Part shown: positions 9,788 through 20,108 of the stretch, piece after piece
How the letters are laid out: each line of letters opens with the position of its first letter
Position numbering within the stretch: position 1 is the stretch's first letter
Assembly: GCA_903858115.1 (NCBI GenBank)
Contig: CAIOHR010000002.1
Span: 1-64,000, forward strand
Reading direction: 5' to 3'
Length of the DNA: 64,000 nucleotides
Source of the DNA: an uncultured Pirellula sp.
GTDB taxonomy: Bacteria > Planctomycetota > Planctomycetia > Pirellulales > Pirellulaceae
Program-made: the position numbers and the translations under genes
Notes under the pieces: model-generated
Database searches by the model: none
The model's input: only the letters and a program-made list of their open reading frames with translations
What the model was told of the DNA's origin: nothing

Positions 9788-12700
9788 TTACGGTACAGCG
9801 ATGCGAACCGTTTCCGTTCGACGAACATTTCCGGCTCCGTCCTGTGCCTCGACGAATAGATCGTAGTTTCCACGACTCAGTTCAAGCAGAGTGGAGGTGG
9901 TTGATAGTCCCGTCTTGACGGGTCCGGGGGTGCCACCGACTGGATACGCAAATACCTTATACCTATTGCCAGCTCCATGGTTGCTCCATGAAACTCTGAA
10001 TGCGCCGTTGTTGTCCATGGCTGATAGGACTCGGAAGTCCGCTGTCGATGCAGCGAGCTTTCGGAATCGTTTGTCGGAGGACAAGGAAAAGCCTGTTCCT
10101 GTGCGAGTGGCAAGGGACAACACGCTGACGGTATCCGGGATGCTGCCAAACAGCGAAGCAATGGCAGCATCGGTCAATGTAAAGGATCCGTCTGACTGCA
10201 CAAATTGCGATGCATTTTTTCGTTCGATTCCGTGAAGCGTTACGAACAGTTCGCGACTGCTACTATTGATTCGACCCGTTACCCTGGTGTCGTTTGTCAG
10301 TCCTCGAATAGATCCTGTTTCCAACATAACAAGCTGGGAAAATTCTCCGAGCGGTTTCGGTTCCGCAGCATTGAGATAGTTGACAACAGCCAGCACATCG
10401 AGTGCTGCGATGACACCATCTCGGTCCACGTCTAGATCCCTTTGGTATGGCGGAGGCCCCGAAGTACTTCGATTGATGGCATTGACCAGTCCCAAGACAT
10501 CCAACGCGTTGATGGTGCTGTTGCGGTCCGTATCCATCGAACTGAGCCAGTCTTCGGCGGGGCTGGTTGCCGGAGATACATCGACGACATGCGAGCCTGT
10601 AGCAATAATGGTTCCGTTGCGAGTTGCAGTTACCAAGATCGTATAACTACCTGCCGTGGTGTAGCTGGTCGGAAATGCAACAGTTGCACCGCCGGACCGT
10701 TGCAGGTCTGCTGTGCCGTTGCCATCTAGATCGATCGAGTATTCCAAGCCAGTCGTCGGAGAAGGATCGATGCCCGTTAAGTTCAACGTGATTGTCTTCT
10801 CTTCTCCGCTGAGAAACGTTGCAGCACCTGAGACTTCGACTTTACCCGGAAGCGATGCATGAAAAATGGTTACCATGGGCGATGTGTAACTTTCTCCGAG
10901 GAGCTGGGTGTTGGTTTGACGTACCAATGCACCGTCAACTTCTAAGAAATAGAAACCATCATTCAGTTTTCCATCCTGTCGAACAAAAGGACCCGAAAAC
11001 TGCAATGTCGTAATGGTTCGGCCACTCACGAGTGTATTGGTGATTCGAGGAATGTTCACTAGGCCGACAACATCGAGCTTTTGAAGCTTGAACGCATTCG
11101 CGCCAACGATAACTGGCGAATCCCATAGCACGCGAATGCTATCCGTTCCGGCAACGATCGTACCGCCTGAACCGTCGGTGATGGATTGTACTTCCGGACG
11201 GTTGTTCACCGACAAGAAATAATCAATCGATGGGTTGTTGGTGACTTGAAGTGTTGGATCGACAACGCTGATCCTGGCTGCATAGGATGATTTGGTCTCA
11301 AAATCAAAGACACTCCCTGCTTTGAGAACGAGCTGATTACCGACAATTTCAAACAATGCAGCATCGTCACCCGACAAGCGAAACTCGTTCGTTCCGAGTG
11401 CATCATCCAGGAATCGAATGGTCGCAAGTGTTTGTGAAGTAGCCGGAAGTCGCGACTCATTGATATTGGATACAACATTCTCGAGGTTGACGGCAGTCGG
11501 AGGTTCGTTGACGTCGGAGATGCTCAATGCATAGTTCTTCGAAATCGTCTGAGCGCCTGGAATTGTGTTGTCTACTAAGCGGACTGTTACTTGATAAGAA
11601 CTCTTCGCTTCAAAATCCAATCCAGTTGAGGATGAAAACTGGAGGTTGGTGCCAGAGATGGAGAAGAATCTCGCATCGGGACCAGCGAGGGTCAGACTAT
11701 TCGTGCCGATTGCGTCGTCAACGATTTGAATCTGTGCAACAGTGAGCGGACTGGATGTGTTGGCGGACTCGGGAAGAGACTGTACCACTGGTGTGATCGT
11801 CAAGTCCGTCGGCGCCTCGTTGACATCGATGATTGTTAAAGTGAATTCGACAGAACTGTCCGGAGTGTTGCCGACCGTTGGATCGTCCACCATGACCAAA
11901 ACACGGTATTGAGATTTGGTTTCGAAATCGAGACCTTGCGGGTTTTGGAATCGAATTTGGCGATTGTTGATACTGAACAGCGCAGCGTCCACTCCGCCTA
12001 GCGATAGCGTGTTGGTCCCGAGCGCGTCATCCAGGAATCCGATCGTAGCCACGTTTACAGGAGATGCGACATTCGCCGTTTCTGCCAATGACACAACATT
12101 CGTGAACGATAACGACCTCGGTGGTTCATTTACATCCGTAATCCTGACCGTCATGGAGGCTGTCGAGCTGAGTGGTGGTGTGCCACCGTCTCGAACAACA
12201 ACGGGAAACGTCCAAGTGGACTGTTGTTCGAAGTCGACTCGAGAACTGTCCAGAACCGAGAGGACTCCTGTGGTTGGATTCAAGGAGAAAACATTGGTCG
12301 GTCCGCCGGCGCCAATCGTGTACGTCAATGTACCGGCAACTCCTTGATCGGGGTCGGTTGCTGCAATGTTTCCTATGATAGTGCCATTCGCGGGGTTTTC
12401 AGCCAATGTGAATTGCTGGCCCGCGATGATCGGCGACTCATTTACGTCCGTTGGTGAGATCGTAACATTTCGAATGGTGGATGCGGGTGGCGTGAGAGAG
12501 TCAAGGGCTCGTACGCGAATGACAAGCGGTGCTATTGTTTCAAAATCCCAAGGTTGGGAATTAGCAACTCGAATCGTGCCCGTGATCGGATCTATTGCAA
12601 AGGGACCAGCATTGTCAAGGAATTCGTAACCGACAGTCTGGCCTGCATCGGGATCGATTGCAGTGATCTGCCCTGCTATGGTACCGACGATAGAATTCTC

Positions 12701-14398
12701 TGGCAGGCTGAATGAGCTGTCAGAGAATTGAGGCGGTTGGTTATCACGGAATCCAAAATGGGCATTCAAGAGATGTTCGGTCTTGAGCACATTGAGTGGG
12801 TAGCTCTGCGCTCCATTCCAAAGGACTTTGCCAGCGGTGTTCGTGGGAACAATTGTGTAGTTGCCGACAGGAAGCTGCTCGATGGAGTATTGGCCGTTTG
12901 CATCAGCAACTGCAGAGAATTCAGGATACGTATAAACTAGATTGTCGAACGAGCCAAATGGACTTGAGTCTTGAAAGGCATTGTTTGTGTAAAAGATTGC
13001 GTACTTGATGTCTGCCGTGGGACGGTTAATGGAGAGAGTTGCGATATTCCCACGTCGCATTGGGCCTGTTTGTGTGAACTGTAGAAGTACATTGTTCTTG
13101 TCATAAACTTCCAGGCGACCATAAGAATCCCTTAATCCCTCCGCTCCGTTGGCTACTACGGAAACCGCGTTTGCCTCCGTATAGAAGGCGACTTTGATCT
13201 TCCGGTCGATATGGTTGAAGCCAACTCCTTCGTGTGAAAAAATTCGGTCGCCAGGGTTGTTCGGATTCGTTACCGTTCGAACCTTAAAGCCTATGTTATC
13301 CCCGTTGGCGTCCGCGATCGTAAGCGTTGCGTTGGGAAAGAGGTTGGTAAGGTCGGCTCCCAGAGGCACATCTTCAGCCCGGACAGCCACCGACACATTG
13401 TCTCGGATGTTATTTTGGTTCAGATCGGCGGTGACTTGCACTCCGGCTAATGGAGTGTCGCCCGGACCAAACACATTATCGCCATTGGTATCCATGACGA
13501 TGGAGCCTAGTGCACCACCGTTGAAGTTAAAGGTTCCCACATGATCGATGGACCTGCCAGCATAAACGAGAGGTGTTGGGTCTCCTAATGTTCCAAAGGT
13601 TAGTTTGAAATCAATTCCTGCAACCGATGCGTCATCGACAGGATTCCCATGTACCCAATCCTCGGGGGCAGAACCTGACGAGCTGCCGATGCGACCGACG
13701 TAACCGCCACGTTCGGTGATAACGAGCGAAGTATTCGCCGGGTACGTGACTGCAGCGTCTTCCGCAAAAGTGATCTTGCCATAAGAAGTCGCAGGAGTCG
13801 CAGTCCGTCCGAGAAGTCCCACGGAATCGACGATGCTCCAACCTGCAGCGAGTCCGTCGATCGAACCGTTGTCGTCAGCGTCGATATCCGCGCCGGGGAC
13901 TGGTTTCGTGGATGTTTGTACCAATAGAAAATTGGCAGCAATGAACACATGGGCAAAGCGATCCGAGATGGTCGATGCGTCGCTCCATCGATTGCTCGGC
14001 AATCCAGAGAAACCGGTTGATGTGCTGATCAACGAAGCTGAATTCGCATCGATTTGGTGCGGATGGTTGAATGGTGCAACCACAAGAAATCCATTGCTAC
14101 CAAAAGTCAGACCCGAAAGATCGACGACCGAATGGATGTAACCGCGGCCACCGGGAACTGCCCCCCAACCTTCGACGACCGTGAAGTAGGTTCCGTTCGC
14201 GATGGTTGAACCTGGCGTGCCTCGAAGTTCAAAGTACTGATCTGTATCGTTGTTGGTAGCGAAAATCTCACTGATAACCGATGCGAGAACTCGACGTTGT
14301 TCGAGCGATTCACAAGTCAAACGACGTGGTCGCGTAAGCTTACGAGTGTCGGATTTACCTTTGAAAGATTTCTTGTGTCGAATCCAAGGAATGATCAT
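9788..14398 (-). CDS. Large secreted cadherin-repeat protein with dockerin-type domain
   Basis: 1536 aa; N-terminal CESLEQRRVLA motif; repeated 'LPENS.VGTIAG.I.A.DPD' and 'DVNEPP' cadherin units; DTDRNSTINALDVLGLVNAINR...DVDRDGVIAALDVLAVVNYLNA dockerin repeats. Confidence 0.9.
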   Translation of the reverse strand: MIIPWIRHKKSFKGKSDTRKLTRPRRLTCESLEQRRVLASVISEIFATNNDTDQYFELRGTPGSTIANGTYFTVVEGWGAVPGGRGYIHSVVDLSGLTFGSNGFLVVAPFNHPHQIDANSASLISTSTGFSGLPSNRWSDASTISDRFAHVFIAANFLLVQTSTKPVPGADIDADDNGSIDGLAAGWSIVDSVGLLGRTATPATSYGKITFAEDAAVTYPANTSLVITERGGYVGRIGSSSGSAPEDWVHGNPVDDASVAGIDFKLTFGTLGDPTPLVYAGRSIDHVGTFNFNGGALGSIVMDTNGDNVFGPGDTPLAGVQVTADLNQNNIRDNVSVAVRAEDVPLGADLTNLFPNATLTIADANGDNIGFKVRTVTNPNNPGDRIFSHEGVGFNHIDRKIKVAFYTEANAVSVVANGAEGLRDSYGRLEVYDKNNVLLQFTQTGPMRRGNIATLSINRPTADIKYAIFYTNNAFQDSSPFGSFDNLVYTYPEFSAVADANGQYSIEQLPVGNYTIVPTNTAGKVLWNGAQSYPLNVLKTEHLLNAHFGFRDNQPPQFSDSSFSLPENSIVGTIAGQITAIDPDAGQTVGYEFLDNAGPFAIDPITGTIRVANSQPWDFETIAPLVIRVRALDSLTPPASTIRNVTISPTDVNESPIIAGQQFTLAENPANGTIIGNIAATDPDQGVAGTLTYTIGAGGPTNVFSLNPTTGVLSVLDSSRVDFEQQSTWTFPVVVRDGGTPPLSSTASMTVRITDVNEPPRSLSFTNVVSLAETANVASPVNVATIGFLDDALGTNTLSLGGVDAALFSINNRQIRFQNPQGLDFETKSQYRVLVMVDDPTVGNTPDSSVEFTLTIIDVNEAPTDLTITPVVQSLPESANTSSPLTVAQIQIVDDAIGTNSLTLAGPDARFFSISGTNLQFSSSTGLDFEAKSSYQVTVRLVDNTIPGAQTISKNYALSISDVNEPPTAVNLENVVSNINESRLPATSQTLATIRFLDDALGTNEFRLSGDDAALFEIVGNQLVLKAGSVFDFETKSSYAARISVVDPTLQVTNNPSIDYFLSVNNRPEVQSITDGSGGTIVAGTDSIRVLWDSPVIVGANAFKLQKLDVVGLVNIPRITNTLVSGRTITTLQFSGPFVRQDGKLNDGFYFLEVDGALVRQTNTQLLGESYTSPMVTIFHASLPGKVEVSGAATFLSGEEKTITLNLTGIDPSPTTGLEYSIDLDGNGTADLQRSGGATVAFPTSYTTAGSYTILVTATRNGTIIATGSHVVDVSPATSPAEDWLSSMDTDRNSTINALDVLGLVNAINRSTSGPPPYQRDLDVDRDGVIAALDVLAVVNYLNAAEPKPLGEFSQLVMLETGSIRGLTNDTRVTGRINSSSRELFVTLHGIERKNASQFVQSDGSFTLTDAAIASLFGSIPDTVSVLSLATRTGTGFSLSSDKRFRKLAASTADFRVLSAMDNNGAFRVSWSNHGAGNRYKVFAYPVGGTPGPVKTGLSTTSTLLELSRGNYDLFVEAQDGAGNVRRTETVRIAVP

Positions 14399-14574
14399 AG
14401 GGTGACTCGATGAAGGCTTTAGACAGTGGCAGATGTGAAGAATTCGAAAGGCATTAGTTTCATTAGAGACTTTGTATACGGAAAGAGCAAAAATCTAACG
14501 CGAAATCGGATTTTTGCTGAATTTCGTTAGATACCAGCTACATAACAGCTACCTTTTGCAGGGCAGGCTTGAGC

Positions 14575-15366
14575 TCAAAACAAGGAGTATTCGCGTTGCG
14601 AGGCCATCGATGAGACTTCGGGATGCAATCGCGATAGATGGGCTGCCAATGCTGTCATTGCAAACGACTCGCTCGCAAAGTGCCCGACCAATAAAAGAGC
14701 GACGTTGTTTGCCTCAGCTTCTAGGCATTGATGATAGGTCGCTTCGCCCGTCAGCATGGCGTCGCAACCTGCTTTGATGGCCAGACCGAGCAAGCTTCCC
14801 CCGCTGCCGCAGACGATCCCAACCTTTTGCACACCTCGTTGGATAGAATGCGTATGGCGAAATTGGCAATGAGGAATCGATTTCACAAGAGTGTTTTGCA
14901 GCGACTCGATCGAGGTTTCCGTGGGGAGTATGCCGCATCGTCCGGTACCGGTGTCGAGTGGTGCGCGCATGTCCGCGGCGAAGGGTGCTAATGGTCGGAC
15001 ATTTTGCAATCCAATCTGCTTTGCCAATTGCGCATTGATGCCGAGCTCGGAATTGTCCCATGCGGTATGTGGCGAGTAGATCGCGATTCGATGTTCGATG
15101 GCTCGCAATAACAACGTGCCCGTCGTCGAGTCTGCGGTAATGCGCGACACTGGCTTAAAAGGAATGGGATGGTGCGACACCATAAGATCCGCCTCGCTTC
15201 CAATCGCTTCATCGAGCGTCGCGTCTGTCACGGTCAAACAACACAACACACGATGGACTTCCCGTGAGCGATCTCCGACGAGCAGACCCACGTTATCCCA
15301 AGATTCGGCCATGCGCAGCGGTGCAAGCTCGTCAAGAGTATTGAGGATGCTTTGAAGGGTCGTCAT
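14575..15366 (-). CDS. Nif3-like dinuclear metal-centre protein (GTP cyclohydrolase I type 2/NIF3 family)
   Basis: MTTLQSILNTLDELAPLRMAESWDNVGLLVGD, MVSHHPIPF; start shares ATGA with the fmt stop. Confidence 0.92.
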   Translation of the reverse strand: MTTLQSILNTLDELAPLRMAESWDNVGLLVGDRSREVHRVLCCLTVTDATLDEAIGSEADLMVSHHPIPFKPVSRITADSTTGTLLLRAIEHRIAIYSPHTAWDNSELGINAQLAKQIGLQNVRPLAPFAADMRAPLDTGTGRCGILPTETSIESLQNTLVKSIPHCQFRHTHSIQRGVQKVGIVCGSGGSLLGLAIKAGCDAMLTGEATYHQCLEAEANNVALLLVGHFASESFAMTALAAHLSRLHPEVSSMASQREYSLF

Positions 15367-16451
15367 GTCGCAGGCTCCAGTAGTTTCATTCTTGTCAATA
15401 GACCGTTTTGCTCGACGAGTGGTGCCAATCGAATCCACTCCATGCGGGAATAGCCACGTAGGAACTCGTCGGCCGTCATCTGCTTCTTGCCCGCGGGTTG
15501 CAAGCTCTTCAAAAGTAACAAGCCGTCAATTGCAACCAAGCCGAGAGAGACTTCCTCGGGGATCGTCAGATGGGTTTGAAGTTGCTTTGCCTTTTCGCCA
15601 TAAATCAAGCTGCCAATATCCCACCCCCTTTTCAACGAATCGGGAAGTGGTGCTATGTCGATCGGCAATGGGCGAGCTTCGTGAACAATGACTCGCAATG
15701 ATTGGCCATTGGGGAAGATCAAGTTGCCGTAGCATCCAGGCCATGGATATAGACCTCGAATTTGCCGATCGAGATACCTCAATGGGCTGTCGGCGGCCAA
15801 GGCACCGTCTGCTTTGTGCAAGCGAGGTGCTTTGGTCGCTTGCGATTTATCTTGCGGTAGTCCAATCGATCCGGCCGATGCGTGATTCCACGTTTGCAAT
15901 AGGTCGACGGCATGCAATGTTGCTTTTGTGCCGAGCGTGCTGAGGCGAGATTCCAATTGGAATGCATTCTCGTTGGGGGCAATCGGCGTCGACTCTTGAA
16001 CGATCACGGGCCCAGCATCCAACCCAGGGGTCATGTGGATGATCGAAACGCCAGCATTTTGGTCACCGCTAAGAATCGACCATTGGACCGGAGCAGCGCC
16101 ACGGTGTCTCGGTAGCAATGAGCCGTGAAGATTGATTCCACCCAGTCGAGAAACCGACAAACACTCGGAGGAGAGGATTTGGCCGTAATCACAAACGACT
16201 AGTAAATCGGCTTGCAGCGATTGCAGCCAATCGATCGACTCGCCGGAGTTGATCGAAGCAGGGGACGTAACCGTTAGCGAGCAACTCTCTGCCCACGATC
16301 GTACGGGGCTGCTAGGTGTTGGCCTCTTTGCGTTCGCCGATGGGACTTCCGGGCGAGTGACTACAGCGACTACATCGTGCCCTTGTTCCCGCAAGCCTTG
16401 AAAGCTCGGGACAGCAAAAGGGCCTGTACCCATCAAAATCAATCGCATCAC
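15363..16451 (-). CDS. fmt: Methionyl-tRNA formyltransferase
   Basis: LILMGTGPFAVPSFQGL, NLHGSLLPRHRGAAPVQWSILSGDQNAGVSIIHMTPGLDAGPVI. Confidence 0.96.
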   Translation of the reverse strand: MMRLILMGTGPFAVPSFQGLREQGHDVVAVVTRPEVPSANAKRPTPSSPVRSWAESCSLTVTSPASINSGESIDWLQSLQADLLVVCDYGQILSSECLSVSRLGGINLHGSLLPRHRGAAPVQWSILSGDQNAGVSIIHMTPGLDAGPVIVQESTPIAPNENAFQLESRLSTLGTKATLHAVDLLQTWNHASAGSIGLPQDKSQATKAPRLHKADGALAADSPLRYLDRQIRGLYPWPGCYGNLIFPNGQSLRVIVHEARPLPIDIAPLPDSLKRGWDIGSLIYGEKAKQLQTHLTIPEEVSLGLVAIDGLLLLKSLQPAGKKQMTADEFLRGYSRMEWIRLAPLVEQNGLLTRMKLLEPAT

Positions 16452-16564
16452 GATACCTAGCTAGGAGGAAACTACAGACGACTCGCAACTACTGCATACT
16501 TCGATAGAATACCGAAGCGGATTCATTTCACCATCTTGTAGCTCTTAAGGTTGTGTCCAAAACC

Positions 16565-18595
16565 ATGAAAAAATATTCCCTGCGATTGGCTGTCGCAATG
16601 CTTACGATGACAGGTTGCCTCGGTTGGCAGGGGGCTTGCAAACCCTCGTGGGGGCAAGTTTCTGGGATCGACATTCAGAACATCAGCAAAGAGATCAGTC
16701 CTGCGGACGATTTTTTTCGTTATGTCAACGACGTTTGGTTGAAGAACACACCGATACCAGACGATCAGTCCGATTACGGTTCATTCACGGCTCTCGATAT
16801 CGAGACCAAGGACGCGATTCGGCAGCTCATTGAAAGCGCGAGCCAAACACCCAACCCATCTTCCATTGCTCGCCAAGTCGGTGACTTTTACAAATCGTAT
16901 ACCGACATCGCGACCAGGAATAAGCTTGGGATCAATCCTGCTCTGCCAGTCATCAAAACGGTGGAATCGATCAAAACAAAATCCGATTACATGCGAGTGG
17001 CGGGTGAGTTAGGACGCAAAGGGGTGTCGTCACTTTTTGGGGTGTATGTCGATTCCGATGCGAAACGATCGGATCAATACGCCATTTATGTAGGGCAAGG
17101 AGGCACGACCTTGCCGGATCGCGATTACTACTTGGATGCAAAATTCGAAGCGCCGCTCGCAGCGTATCGCAAGTATGTGGAATCGATGCTCAAGGAGTTG
17201 CAATGGCCCGCTCCTGCTGAATTTGCCAATAAAATCGTGGATCTTGAGATTGAAATGGCAAAGATCCAATGGACGAAAGTGCAGTTGCGAGATCCCGTCA
17301 AGCAGTACAACAAAATGACGACTGCGGATTTCGCAAAGTCGATTCCATCGCTCGATTGGAACGCGTATGCAATCGCAACGGGGCTCAAACTGGATGCAGA
17401 GCTTGTGATTGGGCAGCCAAGTTTCTTCGAGTCGATGAGCAAGATCTTTGAAAAGACCGACCTCGACGTTTTGAAGGCCGCACTCGCGTTCCAGGCGATC
17501 AACAACTATGCGCCCATTTTGAGCGAATCACTAGAGGCCAAGCACTTTGCCTTTTTCGAAACGACCCTCAGTGGAGTTGAGGAGCAAGAGCCTTTGGAAC
17601 GCCGTGCCGTGAATGCGTGCAACGGTCTTTTGGGAATGCCCGTCGGGCAGCTTTATGTAGAGAAATACTACACGCAGCGGGCTGAAGAGAAGATGGATCA
17701 ATTGATCAAGAATCTTCTGAAGGCCTTTGAGATTCGAATCAATCAACTCGAGTGGATGGGGCAAGGGACCAAGAAAGAAGCACTGCAAAAGCTATCGACA
17801 TTCAATCCGAAAATTGGGAAGCCAAAGAAATGGAAAGACTATTCGTCCGTTTCTATGGATCCAAAGAATGTGGTCGCGAATGTGAGTCAAATCGCTGAGT
17901 TCGAGCACAATTATGCTTTGCAAAAGTTGGGCAATCCGGTGAATCGCGAAGAGTGGTACATGGGGCCGCAGACGGTCAATGCGTACTACAATCCGACCAT
18001 GAATGAGATTGTCTTTCCAGCAGCGATTCTTCAGCCACCTTTTTTCAATCTCGAAGCAGACGATGCGGTCAACTATGGAGGGATCGGAGCGGTGATTGGT
18101 CACGAGATCAGCCACGGCTTTGACGATTCGGGAGCGAGATTCGACGGGAAAGGGAATCTTCGAAATTGGTGGACGCCGAACGACGAAACGGAGTTTCAGA
18201 GTCGCTCGAAATTGCTGGTCGATCAATACAGCAGTTACGAACCGTTGCCTGGCATGAAGGTGAACGGCGAATTTACTCTGGGTGAAAACATAGGAGATTT
18301 GGGAGGACTGGCGGTTGCGTTTACTGCCTACAAATTGTCGCTCGGGGACAAACCGTCTCCTGTAATCGATGGACTGACCGGCGAACAACGGTTTTTTGCA
18401 GGATGGGCACAGGTTTGGCGACGCAAGTATCGGGAGCCCGAGCTCAAGAAGCGATTGGCAAATGATCCCCATTCCCCAAGCCAATACCGTTGCAACGGGA
18501 TTGTGTCGAACATGGACGCTTTTTACGAAGCATTTCAAGTGAAACCTGGTTCGGGAATGTATATCGCACCCGAAAAACGAGTGAGAATTTGGTAA
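16565..18595 (+). CDS. M13 family zinc metallopeptidase (PepO/neprilysin-like)
   Basis: VIGHEISHGFDDSGARFDGKGN (HExxH), GENIGDLGGLAVAF, N-terminal DDFFRYVND; GTG alternative start at 16553. Confidence 0.95.
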   Translation: MKKYSLRLAVAMLTMTGCLGWQGACKPSWGQVSGIDIQNISKEISPADDFFRYVNDVWLKNTPIPDDQSDYGSFTALDIETKDAIRQLIESASQTPNPSSIARQVGDFYKSYTDIATRNKLGINPALPVIKTVESIKTKSDYMRVAGELGRKGVSSLFGVYVDSDAKRSDQYAIYVGQGGTTLPDRDYYLDAKFEAPLAAYRKYVESMLKELQWPAPAEFANKIVDLEIEMAKIQWTKVQLRDPVKQYNKMTTADFAKSIPSLDWNAYAIATGLKLDAELVIGQPSFFESMSKIFEKTDLDVLKAALAFQAINNYAPILSESLEAKHFAFFETTLSGVEEQEPLERRAVNACNGLLGMPVGQLYVEKYYTQRAEEKMDQLIKNLLKAFEIRINQLEWMGQGTKKEALQKLSTFNPKIGKPKKWKDYSSVSMDPKNVVANVSQIAEFEHNYALQKLGNPVNREEWYMGPQTVNAYYNPTMNEIVFPAAILQPPFFNLEADDAVNYGGIGAVIGHEISHGFDDSGARFDGKGNLRNWWTPNDETEFQSRSKLLVDQYSSYEPLPGMKVNGEFTLGENIGDLGGLAVAFTAYKLSLGDKPSPVIDGLTGEQRFFAGWAQVWRRKYREPELKKRLANDPHSPSQYRCNGIVSNMDAFYEAFQVKPGSGMYIAPEKRVRIW

Positions 18596-18773
18596 TTTGA
18601 GGGAACAGTCGCTGGAATTCTTGTTGCGGAACCGAAATCCTGGCGACAAAAACAGGAGAAAATGGAGCGTTGGACTTGCCGATCCTATGCCCTGACTAGT
18701 ACACTTTCCGTCCCTAAAAATTCCGGAGGATCTTTCGTTTTCTCTGGAGACTAGGGGATCAGCACCTATCGCC

Positions 18774-18856
18774 GCCAAAGTGGCGGAATGGCAGACGCGC
18801 TGGACTCAAAATCCTGTGTCCTCACGGACGTGTGGGTTCGACTCCCACCTTTGGTA
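18774..18856 (+). tRNA. tRNA-Leu (anticodon CAA)
   Basis: GCCAAAG/CTTTGGT acceptor, D-arm GCGGAATGGCAGACGCGC, loop CTCAAAA, long variable arm GTCCTCACGGAC, T-arm GTGGGTTCGACTCCCAC; CCA not encoded. Confidence 0.93.
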
Positions 18857-18947
18857 CTTCAAATTCGTTTTTTCGAGTTTGGTTACGAAGTGGAGCGGAA
18901 GGTCGCTGATTACGTAGATGTTTGAATTTCCTTGAAAAAGCTTTAGT

Positions 18948-19316
18948 ATGCCAACCATCAATCAATTGGTTCGTCGAAATCGAGTTATCCAAAAGAATCG
19001 GACAAAGAGTCCTGTTTTGCAGCAATGCCCGCAAAAGCAGGGTGTTTGTTTGTTGGTTCGGACGATGACTCCGAAAAAGCCTAACTCCGCTTTGCGTAAG
19101 ATCACGCGGGTTCGACTGAGCAATAGCAAGGAAGTCACGGTTTACATTCCCGGTGAAGGCCATAACCTTCAGGAGCACTCGATTGTTCTGATCCGTGGTG
19201 GTCGTATTCGCGATCTTCCAGGGGTTCGTTATCAAGTGGTACGCGGTTGCCGCGATACGCTGGGTGTGAATGGTAGAAAGCAATCTCGCAGCCGTTACGG
19301 TGCGAAAAAGGCATAG
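18948..19316 (+). CDS. rpsL: 30S ribosomal protein S12
   Basis: [12 protein letters not shown]...[19 protein letters not shown]...[35 protein letters not shown]...[12 protein letters not shown]. Confidence 0.99.
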   Translation: MPTINQLVRRNRVIQKNRTKSPVLQQCPQKQGVCLLVRTMTPKKPNSALRKITRVRLSNSKEVTVYIPGEGHNLQEHSIVLIRGGRIRDLPGVRYQVVRGCRDTLGVNGRKQSRSRYGAKKA

Positions 19317-19431
19317 TTTAGAATTAAGAATAGTTACAGTTGCTTGGTTTGTTCCTCGAGATGAGGGGCTTCTCCTTGCTCTCCCTACATAAATCACAGA
19401 CGACAGATAAGCATCGGACGAAATAGCTGAC

Positions 19432-19902
19432 ATGGGCAAGATCACCGCTTCTAGAACTTCACTTCGACCTGATCCACGATACAACTCGTTGCTCGCATCG
19501 AAGTTCATCAATTGCTTGATGTACGACGGCAAGAAATCCACGGCTCAAGGAGTTTTCTACTCCGCACTCGACGAAATCGCTGAGAAAGTCAAGGATCGTC
19601 CCTCGATCGAAGTTTTTGAACAAGCGATCGAGAACGTAAAGCCTTACATCGAAGTGCGATCGAAGCGGGTCGGCGGTGCATCGTACCAAGTGCCAATGCA
19701 GGTCAACAAGAACCGTCAGCAAAGCTTGGCTTTCCGCTGGGTGCTGGGCGCTGTTCGCGACAAGAAGGGTCGAGCCACTCATTTGAAACTGGCTGAGGAA
19801 TTGATGGCAGCTTACCGAAAAGAAGGTACTGCGATCACCAAGCGAGAGAATACCCACCGAATGGCCGATGCCAACAAGGCGTTCGCCCACTTTGCCTGGT
19901 AG
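19432..19902 (+). CDS. rpsG: 30S ribosomal protein S7
   Basis: [26 protein letters not shown]...[30 protein letters not shown]...[20 protein letters not shown]. Confidence 0.99.
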   Translation: MGKITASRTSLRPDPRYNSLLASKFINCLMYDGKKSTAQGVFYSALDEIAEKVKDRPSIEVFEQAIENVKPYIEVRSKRVGGASYQVPMQVNKNRQQSLAFRWVLGAVRDKKGRATHLKLAEELMAAYRKEGTAITKRENTHRMADANKAFAHFAW

Positions 19903-19956
19903 TTCGATCGAAAATCGATTCGCATTGAATCGGTTAGTGAAACAATTCGAAGAATC

Positions 19957-19992
19957 AACAACGCGATGTGCAAGCATCGCGTTGTTTGTTTG
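19957..19992 (+). terminator. Terminator-like hairpin after rpsG
   Basis: AACAACGCGATG-TGCAAG-CATCGCGTTGTT (12-bp perfect stem) followed by T-rich tgtttgt. Confidence 0.8.
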
Positions 19993-20108
19993 TAGGTACT
20001 CAAAGAACGAGACTTTAGTACGCTGGCTCGTTGCGTAAGCGAGTAGCGGGCAACGAAGACAACGGGCGACATCTTTTCCAATCCAAGCAATCTTGTGGAG
20101 AAATCATT

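Noticed and set aside
17792-18778. 328-aa minus-strand ORF
   Set aside because: Fully antisense to the M13 peptidase, composition biased and no recognisable domain; shadow ORF.
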